A DNA stretch of 16,160 nucleotides, taken from assembly GCA_002440265.1 (NCBI GenBank), contig DJSG01000081.1, positions 29,196-45,355 on the forward strand, read 5' to 3'. The position numbers and the translations under genes were made by a program. The notes under the pieces are model-generated. The model was not told the origin of the DNA, made no database searches, and saw only the letters and a program-made list of their open reading frames with translations. Shown here in pieces: positions 1-8,491 of this stretch. Positions within the stretch are counted from its first letter, which is position 1; every line of letters begins with the position of its first letter. Source of the stretch: Bacteroidales bacterium UBA6340. Lineage in GTDB: Bacteria; Bacteroidota; Bacteroidia; Bacteroidales; Paludibacteraceae.

Positions 1-135
1 AGAACTTCGAGAGAACCCCGAGTAAATTCCTCAAATCGCCCACAAATAATAAAACTTATAAACACTCTTTTTATCCCTCTTCACACCTGCCTCCTATAGC
101 GTGTCCCCTCACAACTTTGCGCAAACCCGCAGCAC

Positions 136-1356
136 TTACTCTGCGTAGAGCAGGTAGGGCTTACGCTGTTTCTCAAAGTGCTGCACGTCCGCCCGCCAGC
201 GGGCGCGAATCTCTTCTTCGGTATGCCCGGCGATGATGTCACGGCGGATATAGTCCACCCCAACCAGTTTCTCGAAGAAAGGTGTGAAAAAGGCATTTCC
301 GTCCCATGCCTTGCCATCGGTGGTGTCGGCATTGGCACGTACCACGTTGTAGGCATCTATCAGGTACCGCAACGAGAAATGCACCTTACGGGCATCGGTT
401 TCCGAAATACCGCTCAGGTCAATGCCGTGGCACAGGTTGCCCTTCTGGGTGGAAGCCGCAGGCGTGAAAGAAAGGGTGTCTGTCGCCGTGGCGGAGTGAT
501 AGGCGGGGTGTCCGTAGCAGAGGAAAGGCTTGTCCGTACCGCGTCCCAAAGAAACGGGGGTACCCTCGAACAGGCAGACAGACGGATAGAGGTAGATAGC
601 CAACATATTCCGCAAATTGGGCGAAGGGGGTACAGGCAGGTTGTAGGTGGTCTGGTGGGTGTAGTTGAGACAAGTAATGACCGTCAAATCAACCTGCAGT
701 GAATCATTCAGCCAGTGTTCTCCGTTTATCATCTGTGCCAGTTCGCCCAACGTCATACCGTGTACCACAGGGATAGGCAAAGCTCCGACACCCGACTTGT
801 AGCGCATATCCAAGATGGGTCCGTCGATGTAGTATCCGTTGGGGTTGGGTCGGTCGAAGACAATGAACGGCTTGCCACTATGTGCGCAAGCGTCCATGAG
901 ACGCATCATGGTGATATAGTAGGTGTAGAAACGCAGTCCGACGTCCTGTATGTCCGTGATGAGCACATCGAACAGAGCCATGGACTCTGCCGACGGACGA
1001 TAGGTCTTGCCGTCGTAGAGGGAGAGAATGGGAATACCTGTCTTCTCGTCCACGCTGCTCTGCACATGTTCGCCCTCGCGTGCCGTGCCGCGGAAGCCAT
1101 GTTCGGGCGAAAAGACAGCGGTGACTTGTACACCGTGCGCAAGGAGGTGGTCCAACGTATGCACATCACCCACCATACCCGTATGGTTGCTGAGCAGTGC
1201 CACACGCTTGCCCTGCAAGAGGGGCAGATAGGCATCGGTGCGCTCTGCGCCTACGATGACGCGCGTCTGTTCAGCAGGTTGCTGCGGGGCTGCCGTGGCG
1301 GCTGAACAAAGGATAGTACCCGTCAGGGCTACTAAAAACAAAAGTATTCTTTTCAT
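136..1356 (-). CDS. namZ: DUF1343 / NamZ-type exo-beta-N-acetylmuramidase, secreted
   Basis: This 406-aa protein matches the DUF1343 family. Characterised members (NamZ of Bacillus subtilis and Tannerella forsythia) remove MurNAc from the non-reducing end of peptidoglycan fragments. Family motifs visible in order are SNHTG (56-60), FSPEHGFRG (82-90), TDIQDVGLRFYTY (134-146), FDRPNPNG (167-174) and EGTPVSLGRGT (264-274). The C-terminal end, with KPYLLYAE, is the normal family end, so the gene looks complete. Residues 1-23 form a signal peptide. The only nearby cysteine (C17, context TILC) is a poor lipobox, so soluble periplasmic export is more likely than lipidation. It has no Por-type C-terminal tail, unlike the two hydrolases upstream. 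It is separated from the operon by a hairpin and has its own promoter, so it may be expressed partly independently. The family call is firm. The exact product released here is inferred. Confidence 0.93.
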   Translation of the reverse strand: MKRILLFLVALTGTILCSAATAAPQQPAEQTRVIVGAERTDAYLPLLQGKRVALLSNHTGMVGDVHTLDHLLAHGVQVTAVFSPEHGFRGTAREGEHVQSSVDEKTGIPILSLYDGKTYRPSAESMALFDVLITDIQDVGLRFYTYYITMMRLMDACAHSGKPFIVFDRPNPNGYYIDGPILDMRYKSGVGALPIPVVHGMTLGELAQMINGEHWLNDSLQVDLTVITCLNYTHQTTYNLPVPPSPNLRNMLAIYLYPSVCLFEGTPVSLGRGTDKPFLCYGHPAYHSATATDTLSFTPAASTQKGNLCHGIDLSGISETDARKVHFSLRYLIDAYNVVRANADTTDGKAWDGNAFFTPFFEKLVGVDYIRRDIIAGHTEEEIRARWRADVQHFEKQRKPYLLYAE

Positions 1357-1377
1357 TTCTCTTTTCTATCTATGGTA

Positions 1378-1408
1378 CAAAGGTAGGTGTTTTGGTTGGA
1401 TTCTACAA
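1378..1408 (-). promoter_or_regulatory. Bacteroides-type promoter for the namZ-like gene
   Basis: On the minus strand the -7 box reads TACCTTTG (1385-1378), an exact match to the Bacteroidetes consensus TAnnTTTG. A TTG at 1408-1406 serves as -33 element, with a 20-base spacer. The ATG at 1356 would follow a short leader of roughly 15 bases. This agrees with the hairpin at 1430-1463, which would end the upstream transcript just before this promoter. Confidence 0.7.
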
Positions 1409-1429
1409 CCATGGTGGCACTTTTAGCAA

Positions 1430-1463
1430 GAGGCTGCCTGACCATGCTATGCCAGACAGCCTC
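1430..1463 (-). terminator. Hairpin terminator after the DUF4623-like gene
   Basis: GAGGCTGCCTG (1430-1440) and CAGACAGCCTC (1453-1463) pair. In the minus-strand transcript the single mismatch becomes a G-U wobble, giving an 11-base-pair stem that can extend by about two more pairs into the 12-base loop. It begins about 30 bases after the stop codon at 1493. The downstream tract (TTGCTAAAAG) is only weakly U-rich, so termination may be partial. Confidence 0.6.
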
Positions 1464-1492
1464 CAACTGTAAAATGCACGCTGTGCTATATC

Positions 1493-3226
1493 TTATTGAG
1501 CCTTGGGGAATTCGATAAGGGCAAAGCCGGCATTGACAGCGGCGGTATAAACCACTAACTTGCCGTCCACTTCGGCAGCGTTGCACTGTGCGGAGCAAGC
1601 CGATGCCGTGGTCTTACCCTCCGTGTCAAGGAAGTAGCCATACGTAGGCTCCCATGGGTTCTCCTCGGTGCTGTTATTGATAGCCTCTGACAACTTAACC
1701 AATGCGGCTTGGTTGTCCACACCGTCGGTGATGTCCATGATGTAGAGTACAGGACCGAAATTGTAGTGCATCGGTTGCGAGTTGGCTACGGTGAACATCA
1801 GATAGCGTCCGCGATTGTAGTTGATGATACGCGGGTCCACTCCGTGATTGGGTCGTGCGTCCGCTTCGGTGAAATCGAACTCCACGTCGTCAATGAGTTT
1901 CGTACCATTGGCATCCATCAGGCGGACAAACGGTACGTACGTACTGGTGAACAGGTATTTGCCCGCTTCCACTTGATTGACATAACCGTAGTAGGAGCAT
2001 ATATCTTCGAGACTGATTTCGTAGGGGTCGGAGAAGGTAGTGAAGTTGGTAACGTTGAATCGGTAAATCTTGTCGCCGGGCTCCTGCTTGCAGAAGAAGG
2101 CGTATCCGTTACCGCTCTCGTCGAGGTTGATAGACATATTGTCACCAAGACGTCCGTTGTACTTGGTGGTATCGTTGCCGTTCACACTGATGACACCATC
2201 CCACGTCCATACATCGGGCATAGCCGTCGGGGACGCATAGTGATATACCTTCAAGGGTGAAGCCGCACTGACGGGGGCTACAAGGTTGCAGATATAGATG
2301 TGTCCGTGTGAGAGACGACCGGCACTGACAACGTGTGTACCGCCCGTCACGCCCTCAACATTGAGCATAATCGGAGCGTTTGCGTTGTTGGCGAGAAGGT
2401 CAGCGACCTTCAACAGGCGCGGTGTGGGAGTCTCTGCTCCTTCACGGGAGACGATAAGCACATACTCGCCGTCAAAATCGCTACCGCGTACCTGCTCGCC
2501 TGCGAAATAGGCAGGTGTGGCACCCGTAGCGACAGAGAAGTCGTGTACAACGGCTTGTGAGAAGTCCACGCCCGGGGTAGGTCCGCTCTTGAAGGTGATT
2601 TCCATCTCCGTCTTGCGCCCCATGAACTCGATAATGAGTTTGCCCGGGTTGGCTGCGGTGAGGACATCGTCTTTCATCTCGGTGAATTGGTAGGTGGCAC
2701 GTGCGGGGATAAGCGTGATAGAAGAGAGGATAGCCTCTGCCTCATCGGGCATACCGAGCGCGAGAATGCCGTCCACCACTTGGGCTGTGTACTCGGTGCC
2801 GCCACGGGACTTCATGATTAGTTTGTCGAGTTGCGGGTCCGAGGTCGGGTCGCTGAGGTTGATAAAGACCTCATAGACCTGCTCCTTGGTACCGTTGATG
2901 ACCTTCACGTCCTGCTTGAGTTGCTTGCCGTCCTCGGAGGTGTTGAGGGTGAAGTCGTAGGTGTCCTTGTCGAGTTTGGCACCAAGCGATAGTTTGGCGT
3001 TGAACTGAATAGCGTTGACGTCGGTCTCGGCTGCTACGTTGTCGAAGGTGACGGTGTAAGCGGTGTTGTCCACCGTACCTGTGTAGGTGGAGTTTTTGAT
3101 AGAGATAGACTTGATGAGCGCCTCGACGGTGTCATTGTTGTTCTCCTCCGGACCTTTGCATCCGGGTGTGCACAGCAACCCGATAAGGGCGATGCACAAA
3201 AAGAAAAGATTACGTTTCATATACAT
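1493..3226 (-). CDS. DUF5018/DUF4623-like surface lipoprotein, candidate glycan-binding protein
   Basis: This 577-aa protein has a lipoprotein signal peptide with the cysteine at residue 23 (TPGC). It is followed by KGPEE, an acidic stretch that resembles surface-export signals of Bacteroidetes lipoproteins. Residues about 36-123 and 130-214 form two repeated beta-rich modules of the DUF5018 type (I.S..IKNSTYTGTV, then DKLIMKSRGGTEYTAQV). Residues about 225-577 are a propeller-like region with GGTHVVSAGRLSHGHIYICNL (residues 295-315), which I associate with DUF4623. It lies downstream of SusC/SusD, where surface glycan-binding proteins (SusE/SusF position) are usual, so binding of the imported glycan is a reasonable inference. 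No catalytic motif is visible. Translation could start at 3226 or at a second ATG at 3220 (MKRNLF). The family label is from memory and moderately certain; the role is inferred. Confidence 0.8.
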   Translation of the reverse strand: MYMKRNLFFLCIALIGLLCTPGCKGPEENNNDTVEALIKSISIKNSTYTGTVDNTAYTVTFDNVAAETDVNAIQFNAKLSLGAKLDKDTYDFTLNTSEDGKQLKQDVKVINGTKEQVYEVFINLSDPTSDPQLDKLIMKSRGGTEYTAQVVDGILALGMPDEAEAILSSITLIPARATYQFTEMKDDVLTAANPGKLIIEFMGRKTEMEITFKSGPTPGVDFSQAVVHDFSVATGATPAYFAGEQVRGSDFDGEYVLIVSREGAETPTPRLLKVADLLANNANAPIMLNVEGVTGGTHVVSAGRLSHGHIYICNLVAPVSAASPLKVYHYASPTAMPDVWTWDGVISVNGNDTTKYNGRLGDNMSINLDESGNGYAFFCKQEPGDKIYRFNVTNFTTFSDPYEISLEDICSYYGYVNQVEAGKYLFTSTYVPFVRLMDANGTKLIDDVEFDFTEADARPNHGVDPRIINYNRGRYLMFTVANSQPMHYNFGPVLYIMDITDGVDNQAALVKLSEAINNSTEENPWEPTYGYFLDTEGKTTASACSAQCNAAEVDGKLVVYTAAVNAGFALIEFPKAQ

Positions 3227-3453
3227 TTAACAACTAATAATTCACATTGGTATTAACCAAAACATTCTTTACCCATAAAAACAAGGAACACGTAATTACC
3301 GTGTAATTAACCATTAATTCTCCGCAGTAGCGGGTGTTTATAATTTATAACAATTACTCACGTATGGATGGTTTATCCGTTGCCTATCCCTTGCATAAGG
3401 GTTGCGTATCCCTTGCTGTTTGAATCGATTAACAAACGATAATAATCGGACGA
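3227..3453. other. 227-bp intergenic gap with short repeats
   Basis: No gene is seen here. It separates the SusD gene from the DUF4623-like gene and is more AT-rich than the flanking genes. It holds a near-perfect 16-base tandem repeat (3379-3394 and 3401-3416), a 5-bp hairpin ACACG/CGTGT with loop TAATTAC (3288-3304), and a palindrome-like TAATCG/CGATTA (3443-3456) that overlaps the SusD stop. I found no exact minus-strand TAnnTTTG box, so the last gene may be transcribed by readthrough from the SusD gene, perhaps with RNA processing in this gap. Confidence 0.6.
3379..3416. repeat. Two 16-base direct repeats, period 22
   Basis: GTTGCCTATCCCTTGC (3379-3394) and GTTGCGTATCCCTTGC (3401-3416) differ at one position and are separated by ATAAGG. 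The copies also create an internal CCCTT-GCAT-AAGGG hairpin. The repeat lies about 40-75 bases past the SusD stop codon. Its function is unknown; a protein-binding site or an mRNA processing or stability element are options. Confidence 0.75.
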
Positions 3454-5223
3454 TTACTGCCACTCTTTGGTTTGGGTGAGGGTGTAACCCTTGGTCTTGT
3501 AGAGGGTGATTTGACCCGACGGCACGGGATTGACATAGTTGCGTGCAACAGGACGCTCACGCTGCCCCTCGGTGTTGCGGAGGATATAACCCTCTTTGGC
3601 AGAGGAGTCCTCGAAGACGATTTCGGGGTCTTTGTTGGGGTAATTGTCGGCAACAATATAGGCACCAAAGCGAATGTCAGGGTTGCAACCGTTCCAGAGG
3701 TAGTCGAGTTTGCGCCAACGCTTGAGGTCGTTGAGACGGAAGCCCTCCAAACACAGTTCGGTGCGGCGTTCACGGCGTATCTCCCACAAGATAGAAGATG
3801 TTATGCCACCGTCAGCAAGTTGCTCTATCTCGAGACGCTTCGGGTCGTCGAAGACCTTGCCATTGACGGAAGGTTGGTCGCCTACGACATGGAGAGCAGG
3901 CAGATTGACATCTTTGCGTGCGCGGATGAGGTTGACAGAACGGTCGAGTTCCGCGTCAGCAAAAGGATAGGAAGTGTTGATGAGGTGCAGTTCGTAGGCA
4001 GCCTCGGCGTAGTTGAGTAGCACCTCGGCATAGCGCAGGCAAGGTGCGTCGGTAACGTTCTTGGAGCCCGTCCATGTAGCCTCAGGCGTAGTGGCACGGT
4101 CGTCGTCCATAAACTTGCACCACGAGTAGCCCGACAATGCGTAGTTGAAAGGCTTGGTATCAGTGCCTTTCAGATAATAGTGCGGGCGGATACATTGGGT
4201 GAGACGCGGGTCACGATTAGCGAAGAACTCGCCCTCGGTGCGTGCCATCCAGAAGGGGTCTTTGACATATACAGGCAGTCCGTCGGCGGTGAGGAATGTC
4301 TCTGCGAGGGACTTGCTGAGCCCCGCCTGCGGCTCGGTGAATGAATAGGTGAGCGTGGAGTGCGCCAGGACGCCGTCTTCGTAGTGACGGTACATGATGA
4401 TTTCGGGATTGTCGGCGAGGTTATCACTGACGAAAAGCGACTTGTAGGAGGGCGCAATGGAGTATTTGCCCGAGTTCATGACAAGCAAGGCTGCATCGCG
4501 CGCGGCGACCAGACACTGCTCCGCCATATCGAGGTCGATATTATGATACTTGAGGAACGTGCCCTCGCGCAGCAGATAGCGGGACGCCATGGCTGCCACC
4601 ACATAGCGGTTGATTTGCAACGCCCCATCGTTCTCGCGGACACTGTCCATGGCATAGCGGAAGTCCTCGATGATACGTGCGTCCACGTAGGTGCGGGGAT
4701 CGCGGTCTTTGTAGAGGTAGTCGAGGTCCTCCTTTTTGCTACTCGCCACAGGCACACGGTCGAACCAAGGCACATCGCCGTAGGTGAAGGTGAGGTTGCT
4801 GTAGTAGCAGGCGCGGAAGAAACGTGCCACCCCGCGCCAGTGGTTCTTGGTAGCCGCGTTGGCATCGATGCGGTCGATATTCTCAAGCACATAGTTCGCC
4901 TTGCGGATATTGGAGAATGACCACGAGCCGTCGGACACGGGCACCGCCTCGGGACGGAGGTTGAGTTGCTGTTTGTCGGAGGCGAAGTCGTCGTTGGTGG
5001 TCTGCCCCATAAGGAACGGTCCGTGGGACGTGCCCGTACCATAGCCCGAGAAGACAGAGGTGTAGAAGCCGTACATGTAGGTGCGCGCCTGGTCCTCGTT
5101 CTGCCAGTACTCGGCATCGGTGAAGTCGTCGTAGGCAGGCTGGTTGAGGAAGTTTTCACAGCCCGTAAACGCCAGCGCAGAAGCGGCGACGAGGAGCGAA
5201 AGAATTATATGATTATTCTTCAT
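3454..5223 (-). CDS. SusD/RagB-family nutrient-uptake lipoprotein
   Basis: This 589-aa protein is the surface lid and substrate-binding partner of the SusC-type transporter encoded immediately upstream. The signal peptide ends in the lipobox FTGC with lipid-anchored cysteine 22, followed by ENFLNQPA. The N-terminal part (DAEYWQNEDQARTYMYGFY) and the alpha-helical C-terminal part (LNYAEAAYEL, LIRARKDVNLP, IRRERRTELCLEGFRLNDL, KRWRKL) are hallmark SusD/RagB segments. The length is normal for the family. The start codon is 19 bases after the SusC stop, consistent with one transcript. Substrate cannot be read from SusD sequence. Neighbours (amidase, GHL10 enzyme, NamZ) suggest peptidoglycan-derived glycans, which is inference. 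Confidence 0.97.
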   Translation of the reverse strand: MKNNHIILSLLVAASALAFTGCENFLNQPAYDDFTDAEYWQNEDQARTYMYGFYTSVFSGYGTGTSHGPFLMGQTTNDDFASDKQQLNLRPEAVPVSDGSWSFSNIRKANYVLENIDRIDANAATKNHWRGVARFFRACYYSNLTFTYGDVPWFDRVPVASSKKEDLDYLYKDRDPRTYVDARIIEDFRYAMDSVRENDGALQINRYVVAAMASRYLLREGTFLKYHNIDLDMAEQCLVAARDAALLVMNSGKYSIAPSYKSLFVSDNLADNPEIIMYRHYEDGVLAHSTLTYSFTEPQAGLSKSLAETFLTADGLPVYVKDPFWMARTEGEFFANRDPRLTQCIRPHYYLKGTDTKPFNYALSGYSWCKFMDDDRATTPEATWTGSKNVTDAPCLRYAEVLLNYAEAAYELHLINTSYPFADAELDRSVNLIRARKDVNLPALHVVGDQPSVNGKVFDDPKRLEIEQLADGGITSSILWEIRRERRTELCLEGFRLNDLKRWRKLDYLWNGCNPDIRFGAYIVADNYPNKDPEIVFEDSSAKEGYILRNTEGQRERPVARNYVNPVPSGQITLYKTKGYTLTQTKEWQ

Positions 5224-5242
5224 AATACGTTGTTAGATAATG

Positions 5243-8200
5243 TTATAACGAGATTTGGAGACCACAACTGAGTTGGCGTGTGAAGGGGTAGATACGTCCC
5301 CATCCCATAGCACCGCCGTCACCGGTAGAGGTGTCGGTCTCGGGGTCGATAGGCAGGTTGCCGAGGTGGTCGAACTCACAGACGTTCTCAGCACTGAAAT
5401 AAATGCGGAACTTGGAGAAGTGCATCTTGCGGAGTGCCTTTTCAGGCAGGCTGTAGCCGAGGGTGATGTTCTTGAGACGCAGGTAACTCATGTCGAGCAG
5501 GTAACGCGTCTGGCAGAGGAAATTGAAGCCTGCCGCCGAGTACTGCCCGGGTTGGTTGGTCTCGGTGAGACGAGGGTAGAAAGCATCGGTGTTGTCGGGC
5601 TTCCAGTAGTCGGTCTGGTGGGCATAGTAGGTGCCCTCGGAGAAGTTCCAGCCGGGTATCATCATGGTGCCCGTAGCCCAGTACTGACGCGAGCCGACGC
5701 CTTGGAAGAGCAGGCTGAGGTCCACGCCGTACCAGTCGAGACCAATCTTGAAGTTGTACTCGTAGCGCGGAGTGGTGTTGCCGATGCGTCGCCAGTCGCC
5801 CGGGTTGGCAGCGGTCTTGTCGCCCCACGTGATTTCGCCGTCACCGTCGAGGTCCATATACTTGACATCACCGGGGCCGTACTTGTAGCCGTAGCCGCTC
5901 ATCTTCTCGAAGTAGGACTGCGAGGCGATACCGTCCACAAGGGTGCCGTCGGCATTGAAGTCATCCTCTTGGAAGAGGCGGTCGGTAGTGAAGCCCCATA
6001 TCTCGCCATATATCTTGCCCTCGTAGTTGCTGCCGTCGATGACGGAGGTGTTCTTGCGGGGGTGCTTGGTGACGATGGTGAGGGCATCGGCGAGGTTGGC
6101 TGTGAGGTTGAGACGCAGCCCGCAGTTGAAACGGTGGTGGTAGTCGAGAGAGAGTTCCCAACCGTTGGTGGTGAGTTGGGCAGCGTTCTCGTAGGGTGCA
6201 GTGGCTCCGAAAGTGCTCGGGACCTCTGTGCCACCCACTACCATGCCATCGTTGATACGGCGGTAGAGGTCGAAACTGACACCCAGTTCATCCTTGAAGA
6301 AACGTGTGTCGATACCGAGGTTCATGGTCTTGATGGTCTCCCACGTGAAGCCGTCGGCAATGGCGGTGGGCAAGGAGAAAGTAAGCATATTGGTAGAGCC
6401 GACAATCCAGCCGCTGTTGTAGGAACTCATGATAGCACGGAAGCGGTTGTCGCCGATGTCCTGGTTGCCGATAGAGCCGTACGAACCGCGAATCTTGAAG
6501 AAACTCCACCACGGGTTGAGGACTTCCCAGAAGTTCTCCTCGCTTGCCACCCAACCGAGCGAAGCCGACGGGAAGAAGCCCCAGCGTTGGTCGGTGGGGA
6601 AACGTGAGGAGCCGTCGAAGCGGCCGTTCAACTCAACGAGGTAGCGGTTGCGATAGGCATAGTTGGCACGCGCGAAGAAGCCCATGATTGCCCACGAAGA
6701 GTGGCTGCCATAGATGAAGTTTTCGCCTGTGGCAAGAGAGATTTCCGCCTTGTTCTGGTCGAGAAGGTCGCGCTTCTCGGCATTGACATAGTCCACCTCC
6801 TTGTACTCGATATTCATACCCGCGAAGACATTGAGGCTGTGGGCATCATTCCACGTGTGCTTGTAGCGCAGGACAGCATTGCCCGCGTGGTAGTTGCGGT
6901 GGTAGATGTACTTGTCAATCTTGTTGCGCGAAGTGGCTGCCCAGTTGTCCACGAGTTGCATGCTGCCGCTCCAGAAATCCCAACCGCCCACAGTGCCACC
7001 GCGCTGGGTGATACTCTGGTTGTCAAGGTTGTAGGTATAATCAAGGTCGAGGGTCAAGTCGGGTATGCCGAGTGTGAAGGTAGCCCCCACGGACATACGC
7101 ATATAGTCCTTGATATTGCTGTCCATATTCGCCGCAGCCGTCTCGGTGACCGAGTTGCGGAACGGGTGTCCCTCGTAGGTGCCGTAAGGCATGATAGCAG
7201 GCCAACGGTAGAGGTAGTAGAGGGCATCGTAACTGGATGTGCCGTAGTTGAACGGTGTCTCAAGGTCGGTACGCGTGTAGAGAGCCTTACTGCGGACGTG
7301 AAGCCACGGCTTGATTTCGGTATCGGTGGAGAAATTCACCGAGTAGCGGTTGTATTCGTCAGGGTTGACCTTTACGACACCGCCTTGCCCCATATAACTG
7401 AGGCCCATATAGTAGTTGGTCTTGCCCGCCGTACCGCTGAAACTGAGGTTGTGTTGCTGCGAGAAAGAGAAATCCTTGATATACTCGTCGGCAGCGTTCC
7501 AGCCGCGATAGAAATGCGGGGTGCCTGACTTGATGACAAAGTCACGCCCCTCCACCATCTCGGGTCCGAGATTCTGGTTGCCGTACATACGGTCCCATTC
7601 CTTCATATTCTCAATATCTTCGGCATCCCATACGAGTCCGCATGCATTCGTAAAGACCGTAGTACCCGGTGTACGACGCTGGCGTGCCTCGAGTGCCATC
7701 TCCGCACCGACATACGACTTAGCCACCTCGGGCAGTGCCGTCGGGGTTGCCCACGAGAAGTTGTTGGAATAGTTGACCGTGAACTTGGATTGCGCTCCTG
7801 CACCCGACTTGGTGGTAATCAGTATCACACCGAAGGCGGCACGCGTACCATAGATGCTGGAGGAAGCCGCGTCTTTCAATACGGAGATGTCCTGAATATC
7901 ATCGGCATTGACCATGGAAATGTCGCTAATCTCCACACCGTCCACCAGGATAAGCGGTTGGCTGGCATCGTTGCCCTCGTTGAGCAGTGTGCCGACAGCA
8001 CCACGGATACGGAACTTAGGCGTGTCGCCCAACCGTCCGGAAGACTGCGTAACAGTCAGACCGGGAACGGCACCTTGCAGACCCGTACCCACATTGGTGA
8101 TAGGACGCCCCTCCAACTGGTCTTCCACGCTCACGGACCCCACAGCACCCGTCAGGTTGGCTTTGCGCTGGGTGTCGTAGCCGACTACAACCACCTCGTC

Positions 8201-8491
8201 GAGCATCTTGTTGTCCTCGCGCAGCGTGACATTGATGACGGTGCGCTGGTTGACGGGTTCGGTGAGGGTGTTGTAGCCGATATAGGAGAAGCGTAGTTGC
8301 GCCTTGGCATCTGCCTCAATGGCATAGTTGCCGTCGAAATCGGTGATGGTACCCGTGGTGGTACCTACCACCAACACGCTGACACCTATCAGGGGTTCGC
8401 CTGCGCCGTCCGTAACCTTGCCGGTAATAGTAGCAGCATTGGCTACACAGAGGGTAGCCAATGCCAATAGTATGGTTGCTAATCGTTTCAT
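5243..8491 (-). CDS. SusC/RagA-family TonB-dependent outer-membrane transporter
   Basis: This 1082-aa protein is a full-length SusC-type importer. Residues 1-19 are a signal peptide. Residues about 20-92 are a carboxypeptidase-regulatory-like domain (ITGKVTDGAGEPLIGVSVL). Next comes the conserved DEVVVVGY (98-105) and a plug domain with PLILVDGVEISD (179-190), then ISVLKDAASSSIYGTRA (202-218) and GVILITTKSG (221-230). The rest is the 22-strand barrel, ending in the typical C-terminal strand (TRQLSCGLQISL). It should import the substrate across the outer membrane using TonB energy, paired with the downstream SusD. Its start overlaps the stop of the upstream amidase gene by the four bases ATGA (8491-8488), suggesting translational coupling. 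No anti-sigma-interacting N-terminal extension is visible. Confidence 0.98.
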   Translation of the reverse strand: MKRLATILLALATLCVANAATITGKVTDGAGEPLIGVSVLVVGTTTGTITDFDGNYAIEADAKAQLRFSYIGYNTLTEPVNQRTVINVTLREDNKMLDEVVVVGYDTQRKANLTGAVGSVSVEDQLEGRPITNVGTGLQGAVPGLTVTQSSGRLGDTPKFRIRGAVGTLLNEGNDASQPLILVDGVEISDISMVNADDIQDISVLKDAASSSIYGTRAAFGVILITTKSGAGAQSKFTVNYSNNFSWATPTALPEVAKSYVGAEMALEARQRRTPGTTVFTNACGLVWDAEDIENMKEWDRMYGNQNLGPEMVEGRDFVIKSGTPHFYRGWNAADEYIKDFSFSQQHNLSFSGTAGKTNYYMGLSYMGQGGVVKVNPDEYNRYSVNFSTDTEIKPWLHVRSKALYTRTDLETPFNYGTSSYDALYYLYRWPAIMPYGTYEGHPFRNSVTETAAANMDSNIKDYMRMSVGATFTLGIPDLTLDLDYTYNLDNQSITQRGGTVGGWDFWSGSMQLVDNWAATSRNKIDKYIYHRNYHAGNAVLRYKHTWNDAHSLNVFAGMNIEYKEVDYVNAEKRDLLDQNKAEISLATGENFIYGSHSSWAIMGFFARANYAYRNRYLVELNGRFDGSSRFPTDQRWGFFPSASLGWVASEENFWEVLNPWWSFFKIRGSYGSIGNQDIGDNRFRAIMSSYNSGWIVGSTNMLTFSLPTAIADGFTWETIKTMNLGIDTRFFKDELGVSFDLYRRINDGMVVGGTEVPSTFGATAPYENAAQLTTNGWELSLDYHHRFNCGLRLNLTANLADALTIVTKHPRKNTSVIDGSNYEGKIYGEIWGFTTDRLFQEDDFNADGTLVDGIASQSYFEKMSGYGYKYGPGDVKYMDLDGDGEITWGDKTAANPGDWRRIGNTTPRYEYNFKIGLDWYGVDLSLLFQGVGSRQYWATGTMMIPGWNFSEGTYYAHQTDYWKPDNTDAFYPRLTETNQPGQYSAAGFNFLCQTRYLLDMSYLRLKNITLGYSLPEKALRKMHFSKFRIYFSAENVCEFDHLGNLPIDPETDTSTGDGGAMGWGRIYPFTRQLSCGLQISL

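Noticed and set aside
116..125. TTTGCGCAAA, a perfect 10-base palindrome downstream of the namZ-like gene.
   Set aside because: It has no loop for a hairpin and no U-tract, and a palindrome of this size is expected by chance; no terminator could be supported in positions 1-135.
136..1356. NamZ considered as a lipoprotein because of a cysteine at residue 17.
   Set aside because: The preceding residues TIL do not make a good lipobox; cleavage near AATAA is more likely.
5255..6607. A 450-residue open frame on the plus strand opposite the SusC gene.
   Set aside because: It is antisense to the conserved SusC barrel, low in complexity (Val/Glu/Ala/Gly-rich) and has no family motif.
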